This document shows positions 25,168 through 34,900 of a stretch of DNA of 64,000 nt, piece by piece; the stretch's first letter is position 1, and each line of letters opens with the position of its first letter. This DNA comes from Micromonospora coxensis (GTDB taxonomy: Bacteria; Actinomycetota; Actinomycetes; Mycobacteriales; Micromonosporaceae). Location: the NCBI RefSeq assembly GCF_900090295.1, contig NZ_LT607753.1:434001-498000 (forward strand). The letters run 5' to 3'. Both the position numbers and the translations under genes were made by a program. The notes under the pieces were generated by a model, which saw only the letters and a program-made list of their open reading frames with translations, did no database searches and had not been told where the DNA came from.

Positions 25168-26026
25168 TGCCGTGAAGCTCGCCTCGGCGCCGAGGCGCCG
25201 ACCACGCCACCACCGCGACTCCCCCATGGTGTGGACCCACTCGATGCTGATCATCGGCGCCGTGGTGATGCTGTTCCCGTTCCTGTGGCAGATCCTGACC
25301 TCGTTCAAGTCGATCGACGAGTCCCTGCTGACGCCGCCGGTGTTCCTGCCCACCCGGTGGAACCTGGACAACTATCGGAAGGTGACCGACGCGCTGCCGT
25401 TCGGCGCGATGTTCCTCAACTCGGTCGCCTCGGTCGTGGTGCGGACCATCGTGCAGGTGGCGTTCTGCTCCCTGGCGGGGTACGCGTTCGCCCGCCTGCG
25501 GTTCCCGTTCCGCAACACGCTGTTCCTCCTGCTGTTGTCGATCATGATGGTCCCGCGGGAGCTGTACCTGCTGCCCCAGAGCGAGATCATGAAGTCGCTC
25601 GGCTGGCTGAACACCCTGCCGGGCCTGATCGCACCAGGCCTGTTCAGCGCGTTCGGCACGTTCCTCATGCGGCAGTTCTTCCTGAGCCTGCCGAAATCCC
25701 TGGAGGAGGCGGCGGCCCTGGACGGGGCGGGCTACTTCCGCACCTTCGTCTCGGTGATGCTGCCCCTGGCGCGGCCGGGAATGATCGCACTGGCGATCTT
25801 CGTCGCGTTGTTCTCCTGGAACGAGGTGCTCTGGCCGCTGTTCGTCAACTCGGACACCGACCGACTCAACCTGGCGGCCGGGCTCTCGACGCTCGTCGGC
25901 CAGGGACTGGCGGACTACCCAATGATGATGGCGGGTTCGCTACTCGCCGAGGTTCCCATGATCATCCTTTTCCTGCTGCTCCAACGCAGGTTCATCGAGG
26001 GCATCGCGTTCACCGGCTCCAAATGA
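25157..26026 (+). CDS. Carbohydrate ABC transporter permease (MalG type)
   Basis: A 289-residue CUT1 permease. Six hydrophobic segments begin with MLIIGAVVMLFPFLWQILTS, and the EAA loop reads KSLEEAAALDGAGYFRTFVS. It overlaps the MalF-type gene by 11 bp and precedes the sulfatase by 33 bp. The importer and the sulfatase are therefore one transcription unit, which implies that the sulfatase acts on imported material. Confidence 0.93.
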   Translation: MTRDAVKLASAPRRRPRHHRDSPMVWTHSMLIIGAVVMLFPFLWQILTSFKSIDESLLTPPVFLPTRWNLDNYRKVTDALPFGAMFLNSVASVVVRTIVQVAFCSLAGYAFARLRFPFRNTLFLLLLSIMMVPRELYLLPQSEIMKSLGWLNTLPGLIAPGLFSAFGTFLMRQFFLSLPKSLEEAAALDGAGYFRTFVSVMLPLARPGMIALAIFVALFSWNEVLWPLFVNSDTDRLNLAAGLSTLVGQGLADYPMMMAGSLLAEVPMIILFLLLQRRFIEGIAFTGSK

Positions 26027-26059
26027 CGTCGACGCACACCCGAGGGAAGGCACAGCGCC

Positions 26060-27643
26060 ATGGCGCGTAACGTTCTGATCTTCATGACCGACCAGCAGCG
26101 CGGCGCTACCGTGCTGCCCGGCCACCGGCTGAAAGCCAAGACCCCCCGGCTGGACGAGTTCCGCCGAGAGGCGCTGACCTTCGGCCGTTCCTACACGCCG
26201 TCGCCGCACTGCTGCCCCTCGCGGGCGAGCCTGTTCACTGGGCTGTACCCGTCCCAGCACGGCGTCTGGAACAACGTCAACCTGACCAACGCGCTGACCC
26301 GCGGCCCGCGCGAGGGCACGAAGTTCTGGTTCTCCGGGTTCCAGCAGGCCGGCTACGACCTCGTCTTCAGCGGCAAGTGGCACGTCAGCAACGCCCAGAT
26401 GCCGGCGGACCTCGGCTGGCGGGAGCTGTTCATGCCGCAGCGGTCGCGCCCGCAGCCGGAGTCCTGGGACGCCCAGCGCGAACTGGCCCGGGCCATGGAG
26501 ATCCGCAAGGCCTGGCGCAACCCCCGCCCGGGCCCGGAGGAGCGCGCCGAGGGCGAGATCGTCCGTCCCGGCTTTCCGAGGTACGTGCACTACGGTGTCG
26601 ACGAGAACCCCTTCTCCGACGGCACCGTGGTCGAGCACGCGGTGAACTGGATCCGCGACGAGACCCCCGACGCCACCGCGCCCTGGATGCTGTACGTCGG
26701 CACGCTCGGCCCGCACGACTGGTACACCCCGCCGCAGCGGTTCCTCGACCTGTACGACATCGACGACATCAGCCTCCCGGACAACTTCGCCGACCCGATG
26801 AACGACAAACCGGCCCTGTACCGGCGCACCCGGGACCGGTTCGACCAGCTCACCGAACGGGAACACCGTGAGGCCATCCGGCACTACCTGGCGTTCTGCA
26901 CCTACGAGGACCACCTGTTCGGGCTGCTGCTCGACGCGCTCGAAGCGGCCGGAACCTACGACGACACGGTGATCCTCTACCTCTCCGACCACGGGGACTA
27001 CGCCGGTGACCACGGGCTCTGGACCAAGGGACTGCCGGCCTTCGAGTCGGCCTACCACATCCCGACGATCATCCGCTGGCCGGACATGCCGGTGGACATG
27101 CGCGGCCGGACGAACGACGCCAAGGTGTCGCTGGTCGACATCGGCCCCACGCTGGCCGACATCTGCGAAGCCACGCCGCCGGCGCAGATGTCGGGTCACT
27201 CGCTACGGCCATGGCTCGACGGCACCCGCACCGACGACGTCCGGGACACCCTGTTCTTCCAGTCCAACGGCAACGAGGCGTACGGCATCCAGCGCATCGT
27301 CATGACCGACGACTGGAAACTGGTCTGCAACTTCTTCGACGACGACGAGCTGTACGACCTGCGCTCGGATCCCGACGAGATGACCAACCTGCTCGGCGGG
27401 ACGCGGGCCGAGCGACGGGTGGGGGTCGGACCGTTGGACATCGTGCCGGAGCACCTGCGTGACGTCGTCCGGGAGCTCTACCAGCAGATGTGGACCAACG
27501 CGCTGAAGTACGACGACGAGATCTTCAACAACTACATCATGACCGCCATCTCCACCTTCGGGCCGACCATCGTCGCCGCGCCGACGGAGGCGCAGGGCAC
27601 GCAGGCACCGGTCCCCCTCGCGGCCACCCCCACCAACCCGTGA
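26060..27643 (+). CDS. Sulfatase (type I, formylglycine-dependent), cytoplasmic
   Basis: A 527-residue sulfate-ester hydrolase of the S1 family. Metal-site residues lie in LIFMTDQQR (D11, Q12). The maturation motif is HCCPSRASLFTG, with C51 the predicted formylglycine precursor (CxPSR). GKWHVS and YLSDHGDYAGDHGLW supply further active-site positions. There is no signal peptide, so it acts in the cytoplasm. The formylglycine-generating enzyme encoded at 44693 can activate it. It lies between the arabinose-linked importer and a GH27 gene, so it probably removes sulfate from imported oligosaccharides before glycosidic cleavage. Length is typical. The exact sulfated sugar and position are unknown. 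Confidence 0.93.
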   Translation: MARNVLIFMTDQQRGATVLPGHRLKAKTPRLDEFRREALTFGRSYTPSPHCCPSRASLFTGLYPSQHGVWNNVNLTNALTRGPREGTKFWFSGFQQAGYDLVFSGKWHVSNAQMPADLGWRELFMPQRSRPQPESWDAQRELARAMEIRKAWRNPRPGPEERAEGEIVRPGFPRYVHYGVDENPFSDGTVVEHAVNWIRDETPDATAPWMLYVGTLGPHDWYTPPQRFLDLYDIDDISLPDNFADPMNDKPALYRRTRDRFDQLTEREHREAIRHYLAFCTYEDHLFGLLLDALEAAGTYDDTVILYLSDHGDYAGDHGLWTKGLPAFESAYHIPTIIRWPDMPVDMRGRTNDAKVSLVDIGPTLADICEATPPAQMSGHSLRPWLDGTRTDDVRDTLFFQSNGNEAYGIQRIVMTDDWKLVCNFFDDDELYDLRSDPDEMTNLLGGTRAERRVGVGPLDIVPEHLRDVVRELYQQMWTNALKYDDEIFNNYIMTAISTFGPTIVAAPTEAQGTQAPVPLAATPTNP

Positions 27644-27672
27644 ACGACGACAAGGAAGAGCAGGCAACGACC

Positions 27673-28941
27673 ATGACAGTGGCAGCCGTCCCGCCGATGG
27701 GCTGGAACAGCTGGGATTCCTATGGCGCCAGCGTGACCGAGGAGGAGATCCTGGCCAACGCGGAGGTGCTGGCCAGGGAGCTGCTGCCGTACGGCTGGGA
27801 CACCCTCGTCGTCGACATCCAGTGGTACGAGCCCGGCGCGGAGAGCAATGCCTACCGCCCGTTCGTGCCACTGGAGATGGACGAGTACTCCCGGCTCGTA
27901 CCGGCGGTCAACCGGTTCCCGTCCGCGAAGGACGGCCGCGGGTTCGCCCCGCTGGCCGAGAAGATCCACGCGATGGGCCTCAAGTTCGGCATCCACATCA
28001 TGCGGGGCGTTCCCCGGCAGGCCGCACACGCGGGTACCCCGATCCTCGGCAGCTCCGCCACGGCACGCCAGATCGCGCACACCAGCTCCATCTGCCCGTG
28101 GAACACCGACATGTACGGCGTGGACGCGAACCAGCCCGGGGCCCAGGAGTACTACAACTCCCTGTTCGAGCTGTACGCGTCGTGGGGCGTCGACTTCGTC
28201 AAGGCCGACGACATGCTGCTGCCCTACCACCGTGGCGAGATCAACCTCATGCGCAACGCGCTGGACGCGTGTGGACGGGAGATGGTGCTCAGTCTCTCCT
28301 GCGGGCCGACGCCCGTGTCCGAGGCCGAGCACCTGATGTCCCGGGCGCACATGTGGCGGACGACCGCCGACTTCTGGGACAGGTGGAGCGACCTCCAGGA
28401 AGCCTTCGACATCTGCGCGGCCTGGGCGCCCTACGCCGGCCCGGGCCACTGGCCGGACGCGGACATGCTGCCGCTGGGACAGATCGCGCTGCGCTCCGGT
28501 GAAACCGGCATCCGGGACCGCTACACCCGGTTCACCAGGCCGGAGCAGGTGACCCTCATGACGCTGTGGTGCATCGTGCGGTCACCGCTCATGCTCGGCA
28601 CGGACCTGACCCGGCTGGACGAGGAGACCAGGAGCCTCCTGACCAATCCCGAGGTCCTGGCCGTCCTGGTCGACGGCGCGAACGCCCGCGAGGTCCACCG
28701 CGAGGACGGGATCATCGTCTGGACCTCACAGCTCGCGGACTCGTCCACCGCCCTGGCCGTGTTCAACGTCGGCCGGGACGACCGGGACGTCCAGGTGGAC
28801 CTCCGCTCGGTGGGCCTCGGTGGCAACGTGGCGCTGCGTGACCTGTGGAGCCGCTCCGACCACGGCAAGGCGTCCGGGCACACCGTCGTGCACATCGAGG
28901 CGCACGGCGCTCGGCTGTTCCGCGTCGACCGCCTGGGCTGA
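27673..28941 (+). CDS. GH27-type glycosidase (alpha-galactosidase or beta-L-arabinopyranosidase-like)
   Basis: A 422-residue clan GH-D enzyme without a signal peptide. The N-terminus has the family signature PPMGWNSWDSYG, followed by VVDIQWYEPG, and the nucleophile strand VDFVKADDML (aspartate of KAD). The proton donor is probably in MWRTTADFWDRW, and the barrel ends with ARSPLM-like VRSPLMLGTDL. The C-terminal beta-sandwich (about 330-422) is standard. GH27 enzymes act on alpha-D-galactosides, and some on beta-L-arabinopyranosides, whose ring is stereochemically equivalent. Being last in the araBDA-sulfatase operon, beta-L-arabinopyranosidase activity is attractive. ATG 27673 follows GGAAGAGCAGG; a longer frame upstream overlaps the sulfatase and has no domain. 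Confidence 0.88.
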   Translation: MTVAAVPPMGWNSWDSYGASVTEEEILANAEVLARELLPYGWDTLVVDIQWYEPGAESNAYRPFVPLEMDEYSRLVPAVNRFPSAKDGRGFAPLAEKIHAMGLKFGIHIMRGVPRQAAHAGTPILGSSATARQIAHTSSICPWNTDMYGVDANQPGAQEYYNSLFELYASWGVDFVKADDMLLPYHRGEINLMRNALDACGREMVLSLSCGPTPVSEAEHLMSRAHMWRTTADFWDRWSDLQEAFDICAAWAPYAGPGHWPDADMLPLGQIALRSGETGIRDRYTRFTRPEQVTLMTLWCIVRSPLMLGTDLTRLDEETRSLLTNPEVLAVLVDGANAREVHREDGIIVWTSQLADSSTALAVFNVGRDDRDVQVDLRSVGLGGNVALRDLWSRSDHGKASGHTVVHIEAHGARLFRVDRLG

Positions 28942-28988
28942 CCGGCACCGGTCGCCCAGCCCGCCCGCCTCCGGCGGGTGATCAGCCG

Positions 28989-29034
28989 GTCGGGTGGCGT
29001 CGGTGGCGAGTCTCCACCACCGACGCCACCCGAC
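28989..29034 (+). terminator. Terminator of the ara-sulfatase-GH27 operon
   Basis: A perfect 18-bp stem has arms 28989-29006 and 29017-29034 and a 10-nt loop, 47 bp after the GH27 stop codon. It is a strong intrinsic terminator-like hairpin without a U-tract. The rest of the 28942-29410 gap holds one LacI box and no gene. Confidence 0.8.
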
Positions 29035-29241
29035 CCGACGGCGGTCGGCGCGGCCGTGATCGTTCCGGCGACCACGGGTGCGGTACCCGATGTCGCGCCG
29101 GCGCCGTCGGCCGACCAGGCGCCCCTCCACTTCCCCGCGATCTGCACACCCACTCACGGGACCGTTGCCTCTGCCGCGCTCAAAGGTGGGTGGCCTCCCC
29201 CCTCCGCAACCTGGAAGGCACCGGTCAGTCGATCGCATCGC

Positions 29242-29255
29242 TGTGACCGGTAACA
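29242..29255. promoter_or_regulatory. LacI-type operator upstream of the GH49-like gene at 29411
   Basis: TGTGACCGGTAACA has a centred CCGG and near-perfect half-sites (TGTGACC/TGTTACC). It is 156 bp upstream of the GTG start at 29411 and is one of the best matches to the shared box. No convincing -35 could be assigned beside it. Confidence 0.6.
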
Positions 29256-29410
29256 CGCCGGGCCTCGCGGGATCGTCACTCGGTACGAGTGAGCCACCCG
29301 AACGGTTCCGTGCAGCGATCTCGGCGGTGTGTCGGCCACACCGAGGTCGGCAGGACGACACCGCGCCGGCCCACCGGGACAGCGATGAACATCATCCGAA
29401 GGGACCGTCT

Positions 29411-31768
29411 GTGACACCACACCCGAACCGCCGCGACGTTCTGCGGTACGCCCTGCTCACCGGGTCTGCCGTCGTCGTACCGTCGGTCTCGTCCGCGACG
29501 GCCGCACCGGCATCGGTTGCCGCCGGCGGGGGTGCCGGCCCGCCGGCGACCACCGGCCTGGTCGGCTACCCGCGGCCGGCCGCGGAGATCCCACCGTCCG
29601 AGAAGTACCGGGTCACGGTGACCCAGGGGTCGACCACCCTGGAGTCGTTCGTCTACATGACCTCCGCCCCGCCGAACGCGGTGCCCGATCTACCGACGAC
29701 CGGCATGTGGCCGGTGCTCACCGACCGGACCTTCTCGTGGACGACGTTCTCGTTCGCCGGAACGGTGACCGTACAGGTGACCAAGATCTACGGTACGGGC
29801 GCGACCGACATCCAGGTCACGCCGCGCAGCTACGGCATCACCCCGACGATCAGCGATGACGGCAGGACCGTCACCTTCACCCTCGACCGACCGCGGAAGG
29901 TGTCGGTCAACTTCCGCAGCGACGACAACAAGGACCTGGACCTGGGGTCGGAGCTCACCCGGGGGCAGATCGAGGATCATCAGAAGCAGATCAGGAACGG
30001 CTTGATGATCTTCGCCGACCCGTTGGAGGAGGCGCCCCCCACGGCGGGTGACCCCGGTGTGCTGAGCTACACCCCCGCCACGACACTGGCGCAGATCCAG
30101 GCGGCCGACACGATCCACTTCGGCCGGGGCGTCCACGACCTCAATGCGAACCCTGAGCTGGTCCGGACCGACAACAACGGCGTACCGATGTCCGTCCACC
30201 TGGACGGGGTGCTGCCGCTACGCGACGGACAGACCGTCTACCTCGCCGGCGGCTCCTACGTCTACGGCGCGCTCAACGCCGTGGGACGCAGGGACGTCAC
30301 GATCCGGGGCCGGGGGGTGCTGTCCGGCGCGAAGGACGATCGACTGATGTGGAAGGCCACCCACCTTCCCATGATCGACCTGCGCCACATGAATCGCGGA
30401 TCCCACGCGTACATCGAGGGCGTCACGCTGGTCGACCCGCCCTTCCACGGCATGGTCACGCCGCCGAACACGGTCATCCGCGACACCAAGCAGATCGGCT
30501 GGCGCACGAACAACGACGGCATCCGCAGCCAGAACGACACGCTGGTGCAGAACTGCTTCATCAAGACCGCCGACGACTTCTTCTACGCCTTCAGCACCAC
30601 CAACATCACCGGTTGTGTGTTGTGGCCGATGTGGAACGGCGCCACCTTCATGCTGGGCTGGGGCGACTACGGCGGCAAGGGCACCCGGGTGGTGGACAAC
30701 GACATCATCAACCCCGAGTGGGGTCACCTGCACTCGAACCTCGGCATCGTCGCCGCACAGATCCTGCCCGCGTCGCAGAACGGGGACATCCTGGTGGCGG
30801 ACCTGCGCGTCGACGGGGCGATCAACGCCCTGGCCAACCTCCACTTCAAGGATCCGATGCCGGCGAACACCCCGCAGCGCCAGGGCGAGATCGGCCACAT
30901 CACGTTCCGGAACATCAGCATCCAGCACCCGTTCGTCACCGACCACAACACCATGCAACCGACCCGTAACCTCGTTCGGGGCGTCGTCCACCAGGACAGG
31001 ACGTACTACACACACGACATCAGCTTCGAGAACGTCTCGTTGGCAGGCGAGGTGTTCACGGAGGAGAACCGGGCGGACCACACCCTGATCGACGCCGCCA
31101 CGACCTACAACATCAGCATGCGTCCGGAGGCCAACCCGCTGCCCGTGAACGTGTCGCTGAAGGCACTCACCGAGAGCCTGTACTGGGACACCGCCGACGG
31201 TGGTGGGCCGGTGCACGGCCGGCAGGCGGACCGGCGGGAGGCGGCGGCCCTGCGGATCTTCAGCTTCGGCAGGCAGGAGATCGCCCTGGGCGTCGTCCAG
31301 GGCGGTAGCTACCTCTGGATCGGGCTGGACGAGCAGCAGCGGCTCACCGCCTCGTCGAACCGGATCGGCACCGCCCAGACCTTCGTCGTCAGGTACGTCG
31401 GCGGCAGCCGGATCGCGCTGAGGTCGAGGGCCACCGGCCGGTACGTCTCGCTGCGCGCGGACGGGACGCTGGTCGCGGACGCGCTGCTCCCACTGGCCCG
31501 GGAGATCTTCAGGCACGTCGCACCGGTGACGCCCCTGGTCGTGCAGAGCACGAAGCCCCTCGCCGACACGATCCGGATCGCGCTGCCCGGCGCGGAGATC
31601 GTGGTGCCCTACCTGCCCGGCATCCTCGACCAGCACGTGTACGACGCGTTGAGGACAAGGGACGTCACGCTGACCTGCGTCACCGCCGACCGGTCCTTCT
31701 CCATCCGGGGCGGCTCCGCCATCAGCAGCCACGGCGGGTTGCGCACGGCGCTGGAGCAGACGTTCTGA
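29411..31768 (+). CDS. Tat-exported GH49-like endo-glycosidase (beta-sandwich plus beta-helix)
   Basis: A 785-residue exported enzyme. The leader NRRDVLRYALLTGSAVVVPS has a twin-arginine motif, and processing is likely near residue 35. A beta-sandwich domain (about 55-190) precedes a right-handed beta-helix (about 225-545), the architecture of GH49 enzymes. Catalytic-looking residues are D369 in NNDGIRSQ and D388-D389 in TADDFFYAF. The 19-residue spacing equals that of the three catalytic aspartates known in dextranase Dex49A. NGATFMLGWGDYG follows. The C-terminal 230 residues include a beta-trefoil-like segment, possibly carbohydrate binding. A GTG start (29411) with GAAGGGA eight bases upstream is preferred. 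Under a LacI-type box, it is a good candidate for the extracellular depolymerase of the polysaccharide. Confidence 0.8.
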   Translation: MTPHPNRRDVLRYALLTGSAVVVPSVSSATAAPASVAAGGGAGPPATTGLVGYPRPAAEIPPSEKYRVTVTQGSTTLESFVYMTSAPPNAVPDLPTTGMWPVLTDRTFSWTTFSFAGTVTVQVTKIYGTGATDIQVTPRSYGITPTISDDGRTVTFTLDRPRKVSVNFRSDDNKDLDLGSELTRGQIEDHQKQIRNGLMIFADPLEEAPPTAGDPGVLSYTPATTLAQIQAADTIHFGRGVHDLNANPELVRTDNNGVPMSVHLDGVLPLRDGQTVYLAGGSYVYGALNAVGRRDVTIRGRGVLSGAKDDRLMWKATHLPMIDLRHMNRGSHAYIEGVTLVDPPFHGMVTPPNTVIRDTKQIGWRTNNDGIRSQNDTLVQNCFIKTADDFFYAFSTTNITGCVLWPMWNGATFMLGWGDYGGKGTRVVDNDIINPEWGHLHSNLGIVAAQILPASQNGDILVADLRVDGAINALANLHFKDPMPANTPQRQGEIGHITFRNISIQHPFVTDHNTMQPTRNLVRGVVHQDRTYYTHDISFENVSLAGEVFTEENRADHTLIDAATTYNISMRPEANPLPVNVSLKALTESLYWDTADGGGPVHGRQADRREAAALRIFSFGRQEIALGVVQGGSYLWIGLDEQQRLTASSNRIGTAQTFVVRYVGGSRIALRSRATGRYVSLRADGTLVADALLPLAREIFRHVAPVTPLVVQSTKPLADTIRIALPGAEIVVPYLPGILDQHVYDALRTRDVTLTCVTADRSFSIRGGSAISSHGGLRTALEQTF

Positions 31769-31825
31769 CCCAATGCCTGCCTGTCCCGGGAACGAGCCGC
31801 CGTCCGGCGGGCCCGAGGCGGGCCG

Positions 31826-31901
31826 GCGGCTGACCGGCATCCGGAGCCCTCACCGGTCAGCCGCTGCGGTGCCGGGTCCGCGCCCACGGGCGCGGACCCG
31901 G
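31826..31901 (+). terminator. Tandem hairpin terminators after the GH49-like gene
   Basis: The first stem has 12-bp arms at 31826-31837 and 31853-31864. The second has 14-bp arms at 31872-31885 and 31888-31901. Both are perfect and lie 58-133 bp beyond the stop codon. They isolate the gene from the next one, which starts at 31966. Confidence 0.75.
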
Positions 31902-31965
31902 TCCCCGATGTCCCACCGACGCACGCCCGCATCTCGACAGCTCGCGCAACGAAGGAGTGGACCGG

Positions 31966-34900
31966 GTGAGAAGACCTGTCATCGCCGCCGTCGCGGTCAC
32001 CGTGCTGCTGATACAGCAGATGAGCACTGCCGCCGCCCCCGCCAACGCGCAGACCGCCGCGCCACCACCGATCCCACAGGTGCAGTCCGTGCCGGGGTTC
32101 GACATCACGGCGGACAACCTCGCCGGTGGCGCCGGAGACCGGCAGAACCTGGGCACGAACAGCGGGCTGAACGTGTTCGACGTCCAACGGCTGCTCTTCT
32201 TCTGGAACGAGATCGAGCCGCAGCCCGGCCAGTTCTCCTTCCAGGAGAAGGTGAACCTGATCAACCGGGCGGTACGGGAGAAGAAACAGAAGGTGGTGAT
32301 CGACGTCTGGGTGGGACCGGACGCACCCGCGTGGATCTACACGGCCCCGTACGACGTGGAGCCGATCCGGATCAAGGACTCGGACCGGGGCGATCGGGTG
32401 CCCTACTACGAAGACGAGACCTACATCGAGCTGTACCACGACATGTACCGGGCAGTGCTCGGCATGATCGAGTCGCTGGACGAGGACGTCCGCCCCTCGG
32501 TCCTCGCGGTCTCGGCAAACGTCGGATCGACGAACGACCTGAAACCCTACGGCGGCCAACTCGTCGAGGGACAGGACACCGAGCGCTACACCTGGTCGTA
32601 CGACCAGTGGCTCGACTACTGCAAGAAGATCTGGACCGAGGTCGACCGCATCTTCGACACCCCGAAGGGTCGGGATGTCCGGCTGCTCTACAACGTCGGC
32701 CAGTACAACAGGATCGGTGAGGTGTACACGCCGGAGGCCGTGCACAGGTGGGCGGCCGCCCACCTGCGGCACCCCTGGTTCAAGGTGCCCACCTCGGGGT
32801 ACCGGGCGGTCAACAACGGCGAGAGGTCGGCGTACCACGGCTGGATGAAGGACTTCCTCACCGAGCCGGTGCTGGACTCCGAGGGTAGGCAGATCTACCT
32901 CGGCTCACGGGCCGAGTTCCACGCCGAGGCCAACGGCCTGCTGAAGCTGTTCCACTCGAAACACATCATCCCGTCCCTGATGTACTGGCAGGCGCTCTAC
33001 GCCATGCACTGGGGCTTGACCGAGCTGGACTACGTCGGCATCAACGCGGTCTTCGACGAGTACCTGCATGATCCGGCGACCCGACCGCTCTACGACGAGG
33101 CGTTCCGGTTCGTGAGCCGGTACGCCGGCCAGATGAACCCGAACCGGGCCACCTCCGGGTTCAGCGCGCTGCGCAGCGGGCTGGACGTCGCCGACACGCA
33201 GCGGTTCCCGACCAGCGAATACGGCGACCTCACCGACCTGGAGCAGCGGGCGAAGAACATCGTCGCCGCCCACGCCGACCGCGGCGCCACCTACGAGGGC
33301 CCGATCCGGCAGGCGTACGGCAGCGTCAAAGGGCTGGCCAACGACGCGAAGTGGGACGTGTTCGAGGGCAACTACGAGCGGTTCGTGACGCACCTCGACC
33401 ACGAGAACGGCGTCGGCTACTGGCATGTGAACGAGAAGGCCCAGGTGTACGGGAAGTACGCGCTCGGCGTCACCGACGCACCCGGACGCAACACGATGTC
33501 GTTCGACGTCGAGAACCGCATGTTCCCCGACACCGGCTACAACGCCGCCCGGCGGGACGTCGACGTTCGCGTGGTCTACCTCGACCGGGGCACCAGCAGC
33601 TGGCAGCTCCGCTACGACGCCAGCGGCGAGCCCGACGAACTGGCGCGTACGGTGACCAAGACCGACACCGGCCAGTGGCGGGAGATCACCGTCCGCCTCA
33701 CCGACGCCCACTTCGCCAACCGGTCCCGTCGCGGCTCGGATCTCTACCTGGTCAATCCCGACGGCGAGACCAACGTCTTCCACATGGTCGAGGTGACCCT
33801 GGTCGGCGCCCAGCAAGCGCTGGACCCGGACCCCTACGCCTCCGGTGCGACCCCACGGCTCATGATCAACCACCAGTTGCAGGACCCGTCGCTCAACCCC
33901 ACGCTGCTCGGCAAGCGCGTCTACGTCCCGGCCACCGAGGTCCTGCGGGCGTTCGGCGCCCGGATCAGCCGGTCCGACGGCTACTGGCACCTGTCGGTAC
34001 GGGTCTTCGGTAAGCACATCCTGCTCCGACGCAACCTGCCCTTCGCCCTGGTGGACGGCAAGCCGGTCAAGCTGGACGGCGTGCTGCTGGCCCGTCAGGA
34101 CACCGAACTGCTCCCGCTCACCTTCCTCACCGAGGTACTCGACGGGCAGGTCGCCCACGTCGTACCGAAGAACCTCTACACCCTCGCCGCCGAAGCGCCG
34201 TTCGTGCCCCACCCGAACCTCGGCCTGGTCGATCCGGAGTCGGTCAGCGAACGCGCGGCGATCGGCATCGACTTCGGCGACGACGAGCCGGACCGGGAAC
34301 CACCGATCGACCTCGGGACGTACGAGAACGTGACGGGCCCGACGGACCTCGAAACGATCGCCCGGCTGAACGGGCCCAACCTCACAGTGACCACCGCCGA
34401 CGGGGTGACCAGCGTCGAGGCGCACACCAGGGCCAGTGTCGGCGGAGACACGGTGCTCTTCGACGTCGACCTGGCCACCGCCGCGGATGCCGTTGTCCTC
34501 ACGGCCAGCAACGCTCAACGGGTGCGGGACGCGCTGATCCACGTCTACGTCGACCCCACCGACCCTGATGACCTCGAGACGGGCACCTACCTCGGCGCCG
34601 TGCGCGTGGACGCCACCGGGTCGTGGAGCGTCTTCGCGGACAAGGGCGCGGGCACCAAGGTGGCGATCCCGGCAGGCCGACACACCATCGCGCTGATGTT
34701 CGCGTGCACCCAGGAAAACGCCACGGGCATCCTGGTCCGCGTGGACAAGGTCAGGTTCATGCGTTCCCCGACGCTGGTGGCGAATCCCGACGTACCCCCG
34801 CTGCCGCCCGTCGAGTCGGTCGACTTCGATCCGATGCCCGGCTACTCGGCCGTGACGGACGTCGTCGCCGCGGAGCGGACGATCCTGGTCGAGGCGGAGA

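Noticed and set aside
29385..29414. A nine-codon frame ending at the GTG start of the GH49-like gene, like a leader peptide
   Set aside because: The overlap (GTGA) is suggestive but the frame is very short, its ribosome binding site is weak, and no attenuator hairpin accompanies it.
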